A stretch of DNA of 64,000 bases from Atrina japonica (taxonomy: Eukaryota > Mollusca > Bivalvia > Pterioida > Pinnidae): positions 123,501 to 187,500 of the forward strand of contig BROG01000959.1 in assembly GCA_030159075.1 (NCBI GenBank), written 5' to 3'. Under the pieces are notes generated by a model that saw nothing but the letters and a program-made list of their open reading frames with translations, had not been told where the DNA came from and did not search any database. How positions within the stretch are numbered: the stretch's first letter is position 1; each line of letters opens with the position of its first letter. A program made the translations under genes and the position numbers. Positions 11,722-22,689 of this stretch are shown piece by piece.

Positions 11722-11949
11722 GCCAGTACATACTGGTCATGCAATCTATCCAGTTCAGTGCGATGTCCATATTATCGAAGTTAAGTATGTATTCTGGGCT
11801 TAAAGATCCCGTGTAGGGGTTCATTCTTACTTCTTGAAGAGTTCATTAAGAATTGTAAAAGGAAGAAAATAAAGTTTGCTGCGAATGTGATATATAGAAT
11901 ATAACTAGATGTAGTTCAGCTCAAAACCTGTTTGTTTTCAGAACCTCCG

Positions 11950-12595
11950 TAGCTTCCATGTTAGAACCGAACTGTTAGGAAGAGAAATATAAGTTTTGTA
12001 CAAACTGAAAAAAAGATAAATAAATGAATAATAATAAATGCACAATTGACAAATTTCATTAAGGCAGATGTCCGCAAAGTTGTAGTTACAATGGCCGATC
12101 TTTAAATTACTTCAATACTTGCGATAACGTAGACATTAAAAAAACGAAAAAAAAAATATTGATGAAACACATTTTCACGAGTATTGCATCAGCATTCTTT
12201 ATGCTTTGTAGAACAATAAAAACTCCAACTCAGAAACTGGAAAATAGTATTATATTCGGTCCTTCTGTACATAAACCGTGCATTTCAAGACATCGCCGAT
12301 TAACATTTAATATATAATCTCAGGTATCGGATCCAAGTCAAGAAAAGAAGATATAAAGTACTAAAACGACGTTCATTTTGTCCGTGTTGTTAATCATTTA
12401 TTATTAAATGCACTTTATAAGTATATGCATGCAGATCAGGTAATAGAGCTATCTATATGTAAATGATACAATTCAAGCAAATGAAATATGCAGTAAATTG
12501 AACATCTAATCAGGTGCTGCAAAGGTTTTCTGTGATTTATAACCAGATTTGTATCTACACCTTGGACCTCCTAATAATATATACTTTGGTAATTT
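11950..12595 (+). repeat. Direct repeat R1 (paired with 13,835-14,491)
   Basis: About 650 bp align with 13,835-14,491: shared ttccatgttagaac, gaagagaaatayaagttttg, aagacagatgtcc-like and gaaaatagtattatattcgg blocks. The last 55 bp (ccagatttgtatctacacct to ctttggt) resemble the PLE 3' tail. Copy R1 lacks the TA array of the other copy. Confidence 0.75.
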
Positions 12596-12600
12596 TTTAT

Positions 12601-13225
12601 AGCGAACTAGAAATTAAAGATACAATAGAATCAAGCACACACGCTTCATACTTAGACATTTTACTTAATATAAACACAGACGGGAAATTAGCAACTAAGC
12701 TATACAATAAACGCGACGATTTCGGCTTTCCCATCGTAAATTTTCCACATTTAAGTAGTAATATCCCTTAGTCACCCGCATATGGAGTTTATATTTCACA
12801 AATGATCCGATATACCAGGGCGTGCACAGCATATGAGGATTTCATATACAGAGGTAAACTACTCACTGAAAAATTATTGACACAGGGATATCGAAAACCG
12901 CGTTTAATGTCAACGTTCCGCAAGTTTTACGGTCGGTATAATAGTCTTGTTTGCAACTACTCTGTTTCACCAAGTGAAATGTTGAGTTGCCTTTTCGTTG
13001 GCGGTTGTTAAGACGTCTGTACCAAATGTGACGAGGATACATTCCTCACTTGTTTCGTTGGACTTGCCTGTGGGCTCACGGCCGGTGTGACCGGTCGACA
13101 GGGGATGCTTACTCCTCCATGGCACCTGATCCCACCTCTTGGTTTCCAGAGGTCCGTGTTTGTCCATTTATACCGTATTTGTATCTGTGTCCTGAACATT
13201 CTATTTATTTATACTTTGGTATCTG
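12601..13225 (+). pseudogene. 5'-truncated PLE (copy 3)
   Basis: Homology with copy 1 starts abruptly at agcgaactagaaatta, in the C-terminal part of the RT, and runs through KLYNKRDDFGFPI, the KFYGRYNSLVC end and the complete 3' UTR and tail. One nonsense change (CAG to TAG) at 12,769 breaks the frame. Similarity to copy 1 is high, so the family moved fairly recently. Its truncation point lies eight bases after the PLE-like tail of repeat R1, giving a head-to-tail arrangement. Confidence 0.85.
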
Positions 13226-13376
13226 AATTTTAAATATTACACTACTAACTGTCAATCAATCAAGATCTGAGTTAAAAGAGCAAACAACTGTAGAATTACT
13301 ATTTGAACTAAGTCAAAACAAAAAATAGTCAATGTCACTAACTGCACTCAATAAGGCAGACTCGATGCATAAAAGG

Positions 13377-13477
<101 letters not shown>

Positions 13478-13834
13478 CCGCTTTACAACGACTTTCATCA
13501 TAACGAAGTATTCAGTATCCAACAAAAATTGCAACAAATGTACATGTATATAAAAAGTATCAATTTCAACGGAATATTCGGTATAAGTTTCAAGTATCAA
13601 CTGTACAAAACTCAATGTAAATAAACTTTATGCAACAACTTAACATTCATGTAGAATACACCTGCTGATCTGTTTATTTCTTTCACGGTATAGATCACAG
13701 GTAAAAATAATTAAAACAATTACATCGTCAGTTGTTCTCTAATCCTCATTGACAGGTAATTGCCTAAGTGTCAACGCTTATCGCTCGAATCATCGTTGCC
13801 TGTACTGCAGTAAGTATAATGTTTACAAACAATT

Positions 13835-14209
13835 CGTAAGTTCCATGTTAGAACTGAACTGTCAGGAAGAGAAATACAAGTTTTGTACAAATTGAAAAAA
13901 AGATAAATAAATATATTATAATAAAAAGGTACAGCTGACAAATTTCGTTAAGACAGATGTCCGTGCCCATGTGGTTAAAATGACCGATCTTTAAATTACT
14001 TCAATACTTGTGATAACGTGGACATTAAAACTAAGAAAAGAAAAATGAAAAATTTATCTTTCTTATGAAACACAATTTTATGAGTATTGCATCAGCAATA
14101 TCTATGATTAGTAGAACATTGAAGAATCTAACTCCGAAACAAGAAAATAGTATTATATTCGGTTATTTTGTACATAAACCGAGCATTTTACGAAATCGCC
14201 GATTTACAG

Positions 14210-14296
<87 letters not shown>

Positions 14297-14491
14297 TTAT
14301 TCTTAAATGCACTTTAGAATTATATTGCCGCAGAACAGGTAATACAGCTATTTATGTGTTAATTATACAATTCAAGGAAATAAAATATGCAAGACATTAA
14401 GCATTCAATAAGGTGCTGCAAAATTTTCTTTGAATTATAACCAGATTTGTATCTATACCTTGGACCTCCTTATGGTGTATACTTTGGTGTC
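13835..14491 (+). repeat. Direct repeat R2 (paired with 11,950-12,595)
   Basis: This is the second copy of the repeat, in the same orientation, and it also ends in a PLE-like tail (tatactttggtgtc). A TA array at about 14,213-14,294 is private to this copy. Confidence 0.75.
14213..14294. repeat. (TA)n microsatellite within R2
   Basis: The array is absent from the matching position of R1, so it expanded after the duplication or was lost there. Confidence 0.95.
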
Positions 14492-14499
14492 ATTATTTA

Positions 14500-15680
14500 T
14501 ATTGCTATAAACAACGATGAAAGAACGCAACAGGTATTTCAATATCAATTATATCAATATAATACCTAAATAAATTTGATAGTTAAAACCTCCTAAAACT
14601 CTAGATGTGATTTCAAATGTTAGTTTGAAAATGTATTTATTACTAGAATTTAAACTACTTTTATATTTGTCAAATATAATTTGATATTCTCCATAAAAGT
14701 ACGTTATATTGACAGGGGGGGGGGGGCTTTTCGCTATTGTCTATCAGTTTTAACGTGTATATAGTCTTACCAGTCTGTGTACTTCCGGTGAAAATAGAGT
14801 AGAGGACGCCCTTAGCTTTAAGCATTCTGATGTGCATTCTCTCTCTTGAATTGGTTTATTTCTAGCACACATTGGAATTAACCAAGATCTAATATCGTAA
14901 TATCACTGTTCAGTGCACTACTGAATGTGATTTCTAATGACAGTTGTCCACTCGAAACAATTTCCAAAATGGGGCTTTCTCTCTATTTATAGATATTAAT
15001 GGAAATCCAAATGCGGTGGTTCATTATACATATTTTGTCTCACTGTGCGCCATATCCCAATTCATTTTCATTAAGACTCTTAGCACATTCTCTGAATTAA
15101 TTGTATTTAACATGGTCATGTTTATCGTTTCTCAATCCCACAACCATACAAGTTAAAAAACTTGTTACTAAATGCGTAATGTTTTCCATCATTTCCAATG
15201 TATCCCGACTGACCGATACTAAAAATTGTGTATGCTGTTTTGATCTAGATTATCCCAACTGACAGAGGTTGTGTTTTTCGTACACTTATACTTTGATTCC
15301 CAGTTATTATAATACTATAATGATGACTGACTAATTATCATTTGTTTAAGAAACTGCATAAGACCTGCATTTATTACCGCTTTACATACATGTAGGCTAA
15401 TGTCTGTGGTGACAATTTTATATGTAGGGACAGTTTCACTTGATAAGAGAACAAATGAATCATCAATCCTATGTAATCTTATTTGTATATATACACCGTT
15501 TACTAAATACATTTTCCATTCCCAATTGCCGTTGCCAACCTTTAGAAGAATGAAGTTCGCGTGTGTATTGAATAAAAGTAGTCCAGTTAACAGTACGTTA
15601 GCCAGTCAAATCGCCGCAAGATTTTATCACACGTGTTACATCTAAAGACATTTTAAATCTGTTGTAAAGCTTCATAACAC
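14500..15680. other. No recognised gene
   Basis: A G run near 14,717-14,726 is the only striking feature. The ORFs here are short and lack splice context. Confidence 0.35.
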
Positions 15681-15689
15681 AGTTATATC

Positions 15690-15751
15690 ATATATATATA
15701 TATATATATCCACTCTGAGTCTTAGTTTGGCGTTCTTGAGAATATTCCTTT

Positions 15752-15817
<66 letters not shown>
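15690..15817. repeat. Two (TA)n arrays
   Basis: A short array at about 15,690-15,709 and a longer one at about 15,755-15,817. Confidence 0.9.
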
Positions 15818-15819
<2 letters not shown>

Positions 15820-15980
15820 TTTGATCATTGAAATTTTGATGCAAAGTAATGGATTTTTCATATAGTACTTGCAATCTAGTTAGTACTTAGTACTACATAG
15901 AAGAGGTTTTTTCATATATATGTGATGTTTTGAATTCATTAATTTCTTATCTTTGTCAATCAATGTTATTAAAATTGCTG

Positions 15981-16122
15981 CTATATATATAATTTTAATA
16001 GAGTAAGAAAGTACAAATGGCAAAACATATGAGTGAATTAAAGGAGGTAAACCCGTATCTAGATCAGATTGTATCAGAATTTCTGGATGACAAAATTGAA
16101 TGTGTCAATTTTCAATTGCTTA
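15981..16122 (+). repeat. Inverted repeat arm 1, coding-like
   Basis: This pairs in reverse orientation with 16,483-16,623 over about 140 bp, with perhaps one in eight bases changed. An ORF starts at ATG 16,017 and runs 49 codons to TAG at 16,164; it begins MAKHMSELKEVNPYLDQIVS. The inverted copy reads the same peptide with substitutions (SELDEVNPNLDQIVSEVLDD). I recognise no family. Confidence 0.7.
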
Positions 16123-16379
16123 TGTCAGTTCAAATTACTAGTAAAAATGATTCTAGCATTGTATAGCACGAGTTGATGACTGTGTTTCTGAAGAACATCT
16201 GGAACTGCTTTATCAATGTTATGTATCGGGTTGTAATAACCCATTCTCTCTCTTAAACTCTATGAGGCCAATGTGCACAGTTAATTTTGGGATGCGTCCT
16301 GGCACAAAAACACATAACTGTCTATGGGATGACATCATACTGAAAATGGATTAAAGCAGCTACTGTAAATACCTCGTAG

Positions 16380-16394
16380 GTATCTATCTATCTG

Positions 16395-16482
<88 letters not shown>
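16380..16482. repeat. (TATC)n-(TA)n compound microsatellite
   Basis: Tetranucleotide tatc/tcta repeats to about 16,433 pass into a TA array. It lies in the spacer of the inverted repeat. Confidence 0.9.
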
Positions 16483-16623
16483 CAGCAGTTGAAAATTGCT
16501 AAATTCAATTTCGTCATCCAAAACCTCTGATACAATCTGGTCTAGGTTTGGATTTACCTCATCTAATTCACTCATATGTTTTGCAATTTGTACTTTCTTA
16601 CTCTATTAAAATAATATATATAA
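16483..16623 (-). repeat. Inverted repeat arm 2, coding-like
   Basis: This is the reverse-complement partner of 15,981-16,122. The frame remains open over the repeat although the first ATG of arm 1 is ATT here. Together with the 360-bp spacer the locus could form a long hairpin. Confidence 0.7.
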
Positions 16624-16838
16624 TACTACCACTGCCAGCAGAAGATGAATGTAGGACAGTATAAGGGAAATCACTCAGATAAAAAAGTTCCTAAAAGGGA
16701 AAACAATTAAAAATTGTTATTGGTTAAAAATCAAACACAGCACTTCCATTTATTTACAATTGAGATCCATGTAAAATGTAAACCTAATAAATGAAAAGAA
16801 AAAACGTTGAAAAAAGCAGTTATTTCATTGAAAATTCA

Positions 16839-16841
16839 TAT

Positions 16842-16927
<86 letters not shown>

Positions 16928-16972
16928 TATATTATATTATAAATATTTATATATATATACATATATATATAT
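16839..16972. repeat. Imperfect (TA)n array
   Basis: TA repeats with interspersed aaata and ttatatta interruptions. Confidence 0.9.
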
Positions 16973-17084
16973 AACTTTTAAACGATCTTGTAAGCAATAA
17001 AAAACAAAAAGAACACCGATCAAATACAATGCAGAAGTAGGTACTTTGAATTGATTCGAATATATTCAGATTCAGTTTTTAGAA

Positions 17085-17660
17085 ATATAAAAAACCTCAG
17101 ATACCAAAGTGTAAATCAATATAATGTCCAGGACACAGATACAAATCCGATAAAAAATGGACAAACACGGACCTCTGGAAACCAAGAGGTGGGAATAGGT
17201 GCCATGGAGGAGTAAGCATCCCCTGTCGACCGGTCACACCCGCCGTGAGTCCACAGTCAAGTCCAGTAAAACACGTGAGGAGTGTATCCTCGCCACAATT
17301 GGTACAGTCGTTTCAACAACCACCAACGAAAAGGCAACTCAACATTTCACTTAGTGAAACAGAGAAGTAGCAAACAAGACTATTATACCGACCGTAAATC
17401 TTGAGGAAGGTTGACATTAAACGCGGTTTTCGATATCCCTGTGTCAATAATTTGTCAGTGAGTAGTTTACCTCTGTATATGAAATCTTCTTATGTTGTAC
17501 ACGCCCTGGCATATCGGATCATTTGTGAAATATAAACTCCATATGCGGGTGACTGATGGATGTTACTACTTAAATGTGGAAAATTGAGGATGGGAAAGCC
17601 GAAATCGCCGTGTTTATCGTATAGCTTCGTTGATAATTCCCCGTCTGAGTTTATATTACG
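17085..17660 (-). pseudogene. PLE 3' fragment, antisense (copy 4)
   Basis: Read on the minus strand it starts in the C-terminal RT region and ends in the standard tail (agataccaaagtgtaaatc on the plus strand). It covers the KFYGR-type end and the full 3' UTR, including the GAGGA/TCCTC hairpin. Frame breaks are present. Confidence 0.8.
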
Positions 17661-17859
17661 TCAAATGTTTCCTGTTTCCTCATCATTCTGACACGCACTG
17701 TCGAACTGACAAAGATCAGAGCAGGAAAAGTTCTTGAACTAGAATCATTCCGCTTCAACAGCCTCACTGGTCCAATGCTATAGATAGATGTAGTTTTGTA
17801 TTTATTACATACTCCTCTAAAGAATCCGTGCCATGAATAGGTTATTTAGAAAAGTTAAT

Positions 17860-17915
17860 TGTTTCGGCTTTCCCATCGTAAATTTTTACATTAAAGCATT
17901 AATACCCTTCAATAA
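17860..17915 (+). repeat. Short PLE fragment
   Basis: The sequence tcggctttcccatcgtaaat matches the FGFPIVN region of the PLE RT. It is only about 50 bp. Confidence 0.5.
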
Positions 17916-17937
17916 ACTGAGTTAATTAGAGAGTTTT

Positions 17938-17998
17938 CGGGGCGAAAAGTCGAAAAGTTGAGATGACACATATCAGCCACCATACTCTTAAAGTGTCG
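17938..17998. repeat. Solo terminal repeat of foldback MITE
   Basis: The block gatgacacatatcagccacc followed by ata resembles the right terminus of the foldback element at 48,449-49,785 (gcacaaatcagccaccata), with the same upstream gcgaaaagtcgaaaag motif. Confidence 0.5.
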
Positions 17999-18115
17999 CT
18001 TTGAAAGGCAGCAATATACCGTACCCTCCTAAACAGTCATTAATAGGTAAATATTACACCCATATGAATTTGATAAGCACGATAGAGGAAACAATAGCCG
18101 TTAACCTTTCGAAAC

Positions 18116-18350
18116 TGATCATTTTTCTTTATTCTATGTGAATGACTCATGTGATCATTTTTCTTTATTCTATGTGAGTGACTCATGTGATCACTTTTCT
18201 TTATTCTATGTGAGTGACTCATGTGATCACTTTTCTTTATTCTATGTGAGTGACTCATGTGATCTTTTTTTCTTTATTCTATGTTAGTGACTCATGTGAT
18301 CATTTTTCTTTATTCTAAGTGAGTGACTCATGTGAACATTTTTCTTTATT
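18116..18350. repeat. 36-bp minisatellite, about 6.5 copies
   Basis: The unit contains tttctttattctatgtgagt plus gactcatgtgatca. The period of 36 keeps the minus strand open as a 12-residue repeat (MSHSHRIKKSDH). Confidence 0.9.
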
Positions 18351-18539
18351 TGGTATTTGTCGTCGTCCACTGACCTTTTTCTTAAACTTCTTCTCAGACT
18401 TATTTGCCTCTCATATTCAAATTTTGTAAGAAGCCAACTTTAGTAAGGGGAATACAAACTACGAGTCTAGTTATCATGCTACGCCTTGGTCATTTTGGCA
18501 GGGCCACAACAATAAAAAATATATCAATTTGTTCAACAA

Positions 18540-19340
18540 TTTCTTCTTTACCCCTGCACATCAAGGATGAAAACTGAACACATGGCTGAAAAGAGGATAA
18601 AGTTCTTTACCAAATCTAGGGATAAGGGGTTCAGTCTGGGGGCAAGTCAATTTAGCCATGCACTGACTATATACCTACTCTGAGAAAAGCTTTTCTTTAC
18701 ATCTATGAATCGTAAGGAAAACGGAATGCATGACTGAAAAGGGGATAACACCTTCTACCTGAATTGTGAAATTTATTACCCTGGAGGCACGGGTTCTGGG
18801 TTGGACCAGTATGGCCTTAAAGTGATAATGTCCTTTTTTCCAAGAAAATGATATCCTCTTCGTTTATGCATTGTAAAGCAAAACTGTATGTATTCTAACA
18901 AAGCCTATAAAACTACTAACATCGTGGTTTATTATTCTGGGATAAGATTTTTACCTTTTGGTGATTATATGCTTACTAGAAAAATATTCTTCTTTAAATC
19001 TATGAATTATAAAGAAAAACTGAATACATTTTTAGAAAGACCTTAAATGCCTTTTACCAAATATTAGAATTGATTGCCCTTCGGTAAGATCAAATATTCC
19101 CATGATGCTTTGCACTGTTTTTAGAAAAACAAAAGTTGTACTCATTATCTCTGAATTGTAAAGAAAAACGCATTACAATTTAAAAAAACATCAGTTTCTC
19201 TACCGAAATCATGACTTTTCCCCATGTGTTTATGGTCTGGGGTGTGACCAATCTAGGCATATAGTGATGATTTGCTTATTCTTAGAAAATAGTCTCTGTA
19301 CCACTTCGTCTCCGTGACAGTCAAGGCACATTGGGTCTCG
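18540..19340 (+). repeat. Diverged tandem repeat, period about 148 bp
   Basis: Five degenerate units share tctttaccaaat / tgaattgtgaa, a ccctgg-type block, tattcttagaaaa and ctatgaattgtaaagaaaaa. The first motif recurs at about 18,604, 18,753, 18,909, 19,052 and 19,196. It resembles a repeat type I have seen in bivalve DNA; the name is not known to me. Confidence 0.6.
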
Positions 19341-19743
19341 TTTTAAAGTAGATGATTGTTCAAATGGATAATTGTTTTTCATTTAAGGTTTAACACTTTG
19401 GGTAAAAGTACATGCAATGCAATTGTAAATACTTTGAAATGTATTTTGAATCCAGTCCGTTTTATATAAATTAAATTGAAGATAGTTTGTTATCAATTTG
19501 TTCGATAACAAAAACTCACACAGTGATGCATGTTTTCAAGTTAACGGATACGATCAAAAGGGGGGAAAAGCATTTTAACACAAAAACTGTTAATTTGTCT
19601 TTAATTGTTAAAAGGGTATGTTTTTCATGTTAGGCACTTTTCTGATCGGGTAAGTAATACTTTCATATTTTCGAAAGCTTGAGGGCCCTTCATTTATGAG
19701 GATCAAATTTTTAAAAAGTGCAGATTGGTCGTAGAAGAGTTTA

Positions 19744-19849
19744 AGCTCTCTCTCTCTATCTCTCTCTCTCTCTCTCCATTGCTTGGATCAATTTTCTATT
19801 GGCACAACTTTTAACACGTACAACATATGTATGAGAGAGAGAGAGAGAG

Positions 19850-19881
<32 letters not shown>

Positions 19882-19915
19882 TGTGTGTGTGTGTGTGTGT
19901 ATGTGTGTGTGTTTG
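19744..19915. repeat. (CT)n and (GA)n in inverted arrangement, then (GT)n
   Basis: CT-rich sequence (19,747-19,777) is followed after 58 bp by GA-rich sequence (19,834-19,881), so the two can base-pair. A GT array follows. Confidence 0.85.
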
Positions 19916-19984
19916 GGTTTCAATAATGACACCATCCTATATTATTCAGTGATGATCTTACAGAATATCTTTGGTATCGGGAAT

Positions 19985-20370
19985 CGTGATTGTTAACATT
20001 CCGCAAATTTTACGGTCGGTATATAATGGTCTCGTCTGCAATTGCTATTTCACTATATAAAATTTTGAGTTGTAAACCTGTTCGATATCGGTTGTTTAGT
20101 CGTCTGTACCAACTGTGGCGAAGATTTGTTCCTTACTCGTTTCATTTGAATTTGATTGTGGACTCGCGTTGGAGTGACCGATCAACAGCTGCTGCTAACT
20201 TTCCTGTTAGAGTTAGGGTCCACTAGGGTACGTAAGATTCCCATTTGGGTTCATAAGGAGTGATAGAAATCATGGCACCTGATCCTCCCCGTGGATTTCC
20301 TGAGGTCCGTATTTGTAGAATGTTCACTCGATTTGTAATTTTGTCTTTTGGACATTCTGAAGATGAAAGC
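19985..20370 (+). pseudogene. Diverged PLE 3' fragment (copy 5)
   Basis: It starts at the LTFRKFYGRY segment of the RT and includes a recognisable but strongly changed 3' UTR (gtctgtaccaactgtggcga, catggcacctgatcc, gaggtccgtatttgt). It represents an older copy or another subfamily. Confidence 0.7.
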
Positions 20371-20394
20371 GATATGAGCTGAGAAGGTGAAAAT

Positions 20395-20890
20395 TTTTAC
20401 ATGTCCATTTTATGTAATATTTTATCTCATATATATTCAAAAGAGACTATCTGGTGGTAAGAATAACAAATGTAGGTGTAAAATTGCAACAATCTTGTCA
20501 AACGTAATCCGTAATGTCCGTCATTGCTATGAGCATTGCAAATTAACTTACGGAATTTTTTACGAAGATTACCAAGTGTCCAATAAGCACGTGCTATTTG
20601 CAGTTAATATACATTCTATTCTTATTAACATTTGCGTTTACTTTCGTACATCATCATTTCATACCTAAATTAGGCAAATTAGGTCTTTTTCATCATTTCT
20701 GAAATTGTCCACGTGCCGGGTTTACCGGGTGATCTCGACCCATTTTAACTCGTCCTATCGCATTCTCGGCATTATTATTCTTGATACATATGATCACGAA
20801 CTGTCCAGCTTCACCGGACAAGGCGACACGATTGTAAATCATGAGGTACACATACTTTTCACAGTTATATTGTTTTGATTTCATCAATGT
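20395..20890 (-). other. Duplicated low-copy segment with a candidate terminal exon
   Basis: This aligns imperfectly with 45,330-45,770, with shared blocks such as tgacattgtccac-like and catgaattctgacatt-like sequences. On the minus strand a 64-codon frame (20,887-20,693) ends KMGRDHPVNPARGQFQK and a stop; its composition looks protein-like. In the 45-kb copy the same frame is interrupted. Function unrecognised. It could be the last exon of a gene read leftwards. Confidence 0.35.
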
Positions 20891-20891
20891 C

Positions 20892-21655
20892 AGAATTCAG
20901 GGTAACAATAAAGACTGGTAAATTTTCTTTAAGTGACCTGATATACTTATTCATATATTCATCAGATTTTCTGCAGGTATTTAAAATAGCATTGAAAAGC
21001 ATATATGTTACATAATACATACACTTTCCAAAAATTACGTCCTGCATTTGAAAAGTAAATGCAAAACACATAAAAATCGGCCGACTTTAACATAGTCTGA
21101 GCGCGTAAATGACCGAGATCCCCTGACCGAATTACGAAGTACATTTGATAATGGCGAAAGAGTTTATCTGAAAGGTCATTGCATACGGAAATACAGCTGG
21201 AATTTTTAAGGTATGGGAAAACATAAATTCTAATAAAACAAATAACTTCAAAAAGATGTTTTAAAAACGTTTTATGTGTTTGATAATGTATTTGAACACG
21301 TATATTATCATAATCTCGACTGTATGTCAGGGGACAAAAATAATTATTGTGACAGCTTATATCGCTTTAAAACTTTGGTATCTGTGATTTCATATGGTAC
21401 ATACGAAAGTGAAATTCCTCTGTACGAAAATTAATTTACCCTTCTTTGGAATCTTAACAGTAAGTGATCTACTGTATTCGTCAGGCAATTGTGTCTCCAC
21501 TACATTATTCAAAAGCATGTTAAATCTGCTCCACTGAAATTTCCAGGCATTCTTTGTTCAGCTCGGCAGTCATATTCTCAATACGAAAGGCTTTTTTTAC
21601 ACTCTTTAGGATGAAAATTGATCTCCCCATCTTGTCTCTATCAATGGATTGTATT
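20892..21655. other. No recognised gene
   Basis: A minus-strand ORF (21,071-20,865) overlaps the preceding candidate exon in another frame. A PLE-like tail motif (aactttggtatctgtgattt) occurs near 21,373. Nothing else is recognised. Confidence 0.3.
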
Positions 21656-21661
21656 TATCCC

Positions 21662-21960
21662 TTCGGAGCCACCATGGCCGATCGGTTAGAGTATCGCGCT
21701 TTCAACCAGGATGTCGCTCACTTCTGGTCAGCCCAGGTAGTTACGTTTACTGATGTTCCTACTAAGTTTAATCCCGCTAGGGTCATTTCGAATTAAGTGG
21801 GAAAGTTTGCCAGTTTTCTTGCGGAAGGTCGGTGGTCTTTACCCGGGTAACCGGGGTTTCTCCTCCACCAATAAAAACTGGACGCCATCATATGACTGAA
21901 AAATTGTTGAGTATGGCGTAAAACAAAAAATTAAATCAAATCAAATCAAATCTAAGTTTA
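21662..21960 (+). mobile_element. tRNA-headed SINE (family B), full length
   Basis: The head ccatggccgatcggttagag is A-box-like and atcccgctagggtcatttcg lies around the B-box position. The body includes ttaagtgggaaagtttgcca, ggtcggtggtctttacccgg and ccatcatatgactgaaaaat. It ends in tatggcgtaaaacaaaaaat and an (AAATC)n tail. Other copies lie at 30.4, 33.6 and 34.1 kb. Confidence 0.8.
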
Positions 21961-22254
21961 AATCGGATCTTAGCTTTAAAAAGTTGATGGTCCTGCATCT
22001 GTTTCTCTACTTACCTCGGTCTCTAACAATGAATTCGAGATACCCCATATATTATGATATAGTCACAATTTGGCCTGTTAGATGAGGATCATGCACGTGT
22101 AACTCTGTCTTTGACTTAGAGCTGGTGCAACCGAATAAACAGTTAAATAAAAATAACCACAAATTAATTAATATTCAGATGAAAGGATGGATTTAATAAA
22201 GTGGGTTATAGTTCAATGTAAATGTTAGCCAAAATCAGTTTTGTTTGTTAATTT

Positions 22255-22410
22255 TGTTTTGGTTAGTGTTTTACGCTTCTGGGAGTAAACTGGCCAACTT
22301 TCTCACATAATCAGCTTAGGTTCCAGTAAGTCTCGAACCCATGTGGACGAGAGGTTTATGGTTTTAAACCGGATGTTGTAACCTCTCAGCTACAGAGACG
22401 CCAGTCGAAA
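22255..22410 (-). repeat. tRNA-SINE fragment (family B-like, antisense)
   Basis: It has gttttacgctt, then gtctcgaacccatgtggacg (B-box in reverse) and a cagctacagagacgcc head. The central body is missing or changed. Confidence 0.5.
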
Positions 22411-22464
22411 TCAGTTTCATGTCATCCGATACAAACACTCTAAAGCGGAAGCTCTGTGAATTAG

Positions 22465-22680
22465 TTGATTGGATTGTTCCTCATTTATTACATTTAAATT
22501 TGACTGTGGACTCTCGCCTGATGTGTCCATTCGACAGGGGATGCTCACTCCTCCATGGCACCTGATCTCTCCTCTACATTCCGCGAGGTCCCAGTTTGTC
22601 CAATATTCACCAGATTTGTATATGTATCCTGGGCATCTTGAAGATTTATACTTTGGTATCTTAGATTTTATATGTATTAA
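22465..22680 (+). repeat. PLE 3' tail (copy 6)
   Basis: Contains gacaggggatgctcactcct, ccatggcacctgatc, gaggtcccagtttgtcca and the tail tatactttggtatct. No RT coding part remains. Confidence 0.75.
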
Positions 22681-22689
22681 AGCATTGTG

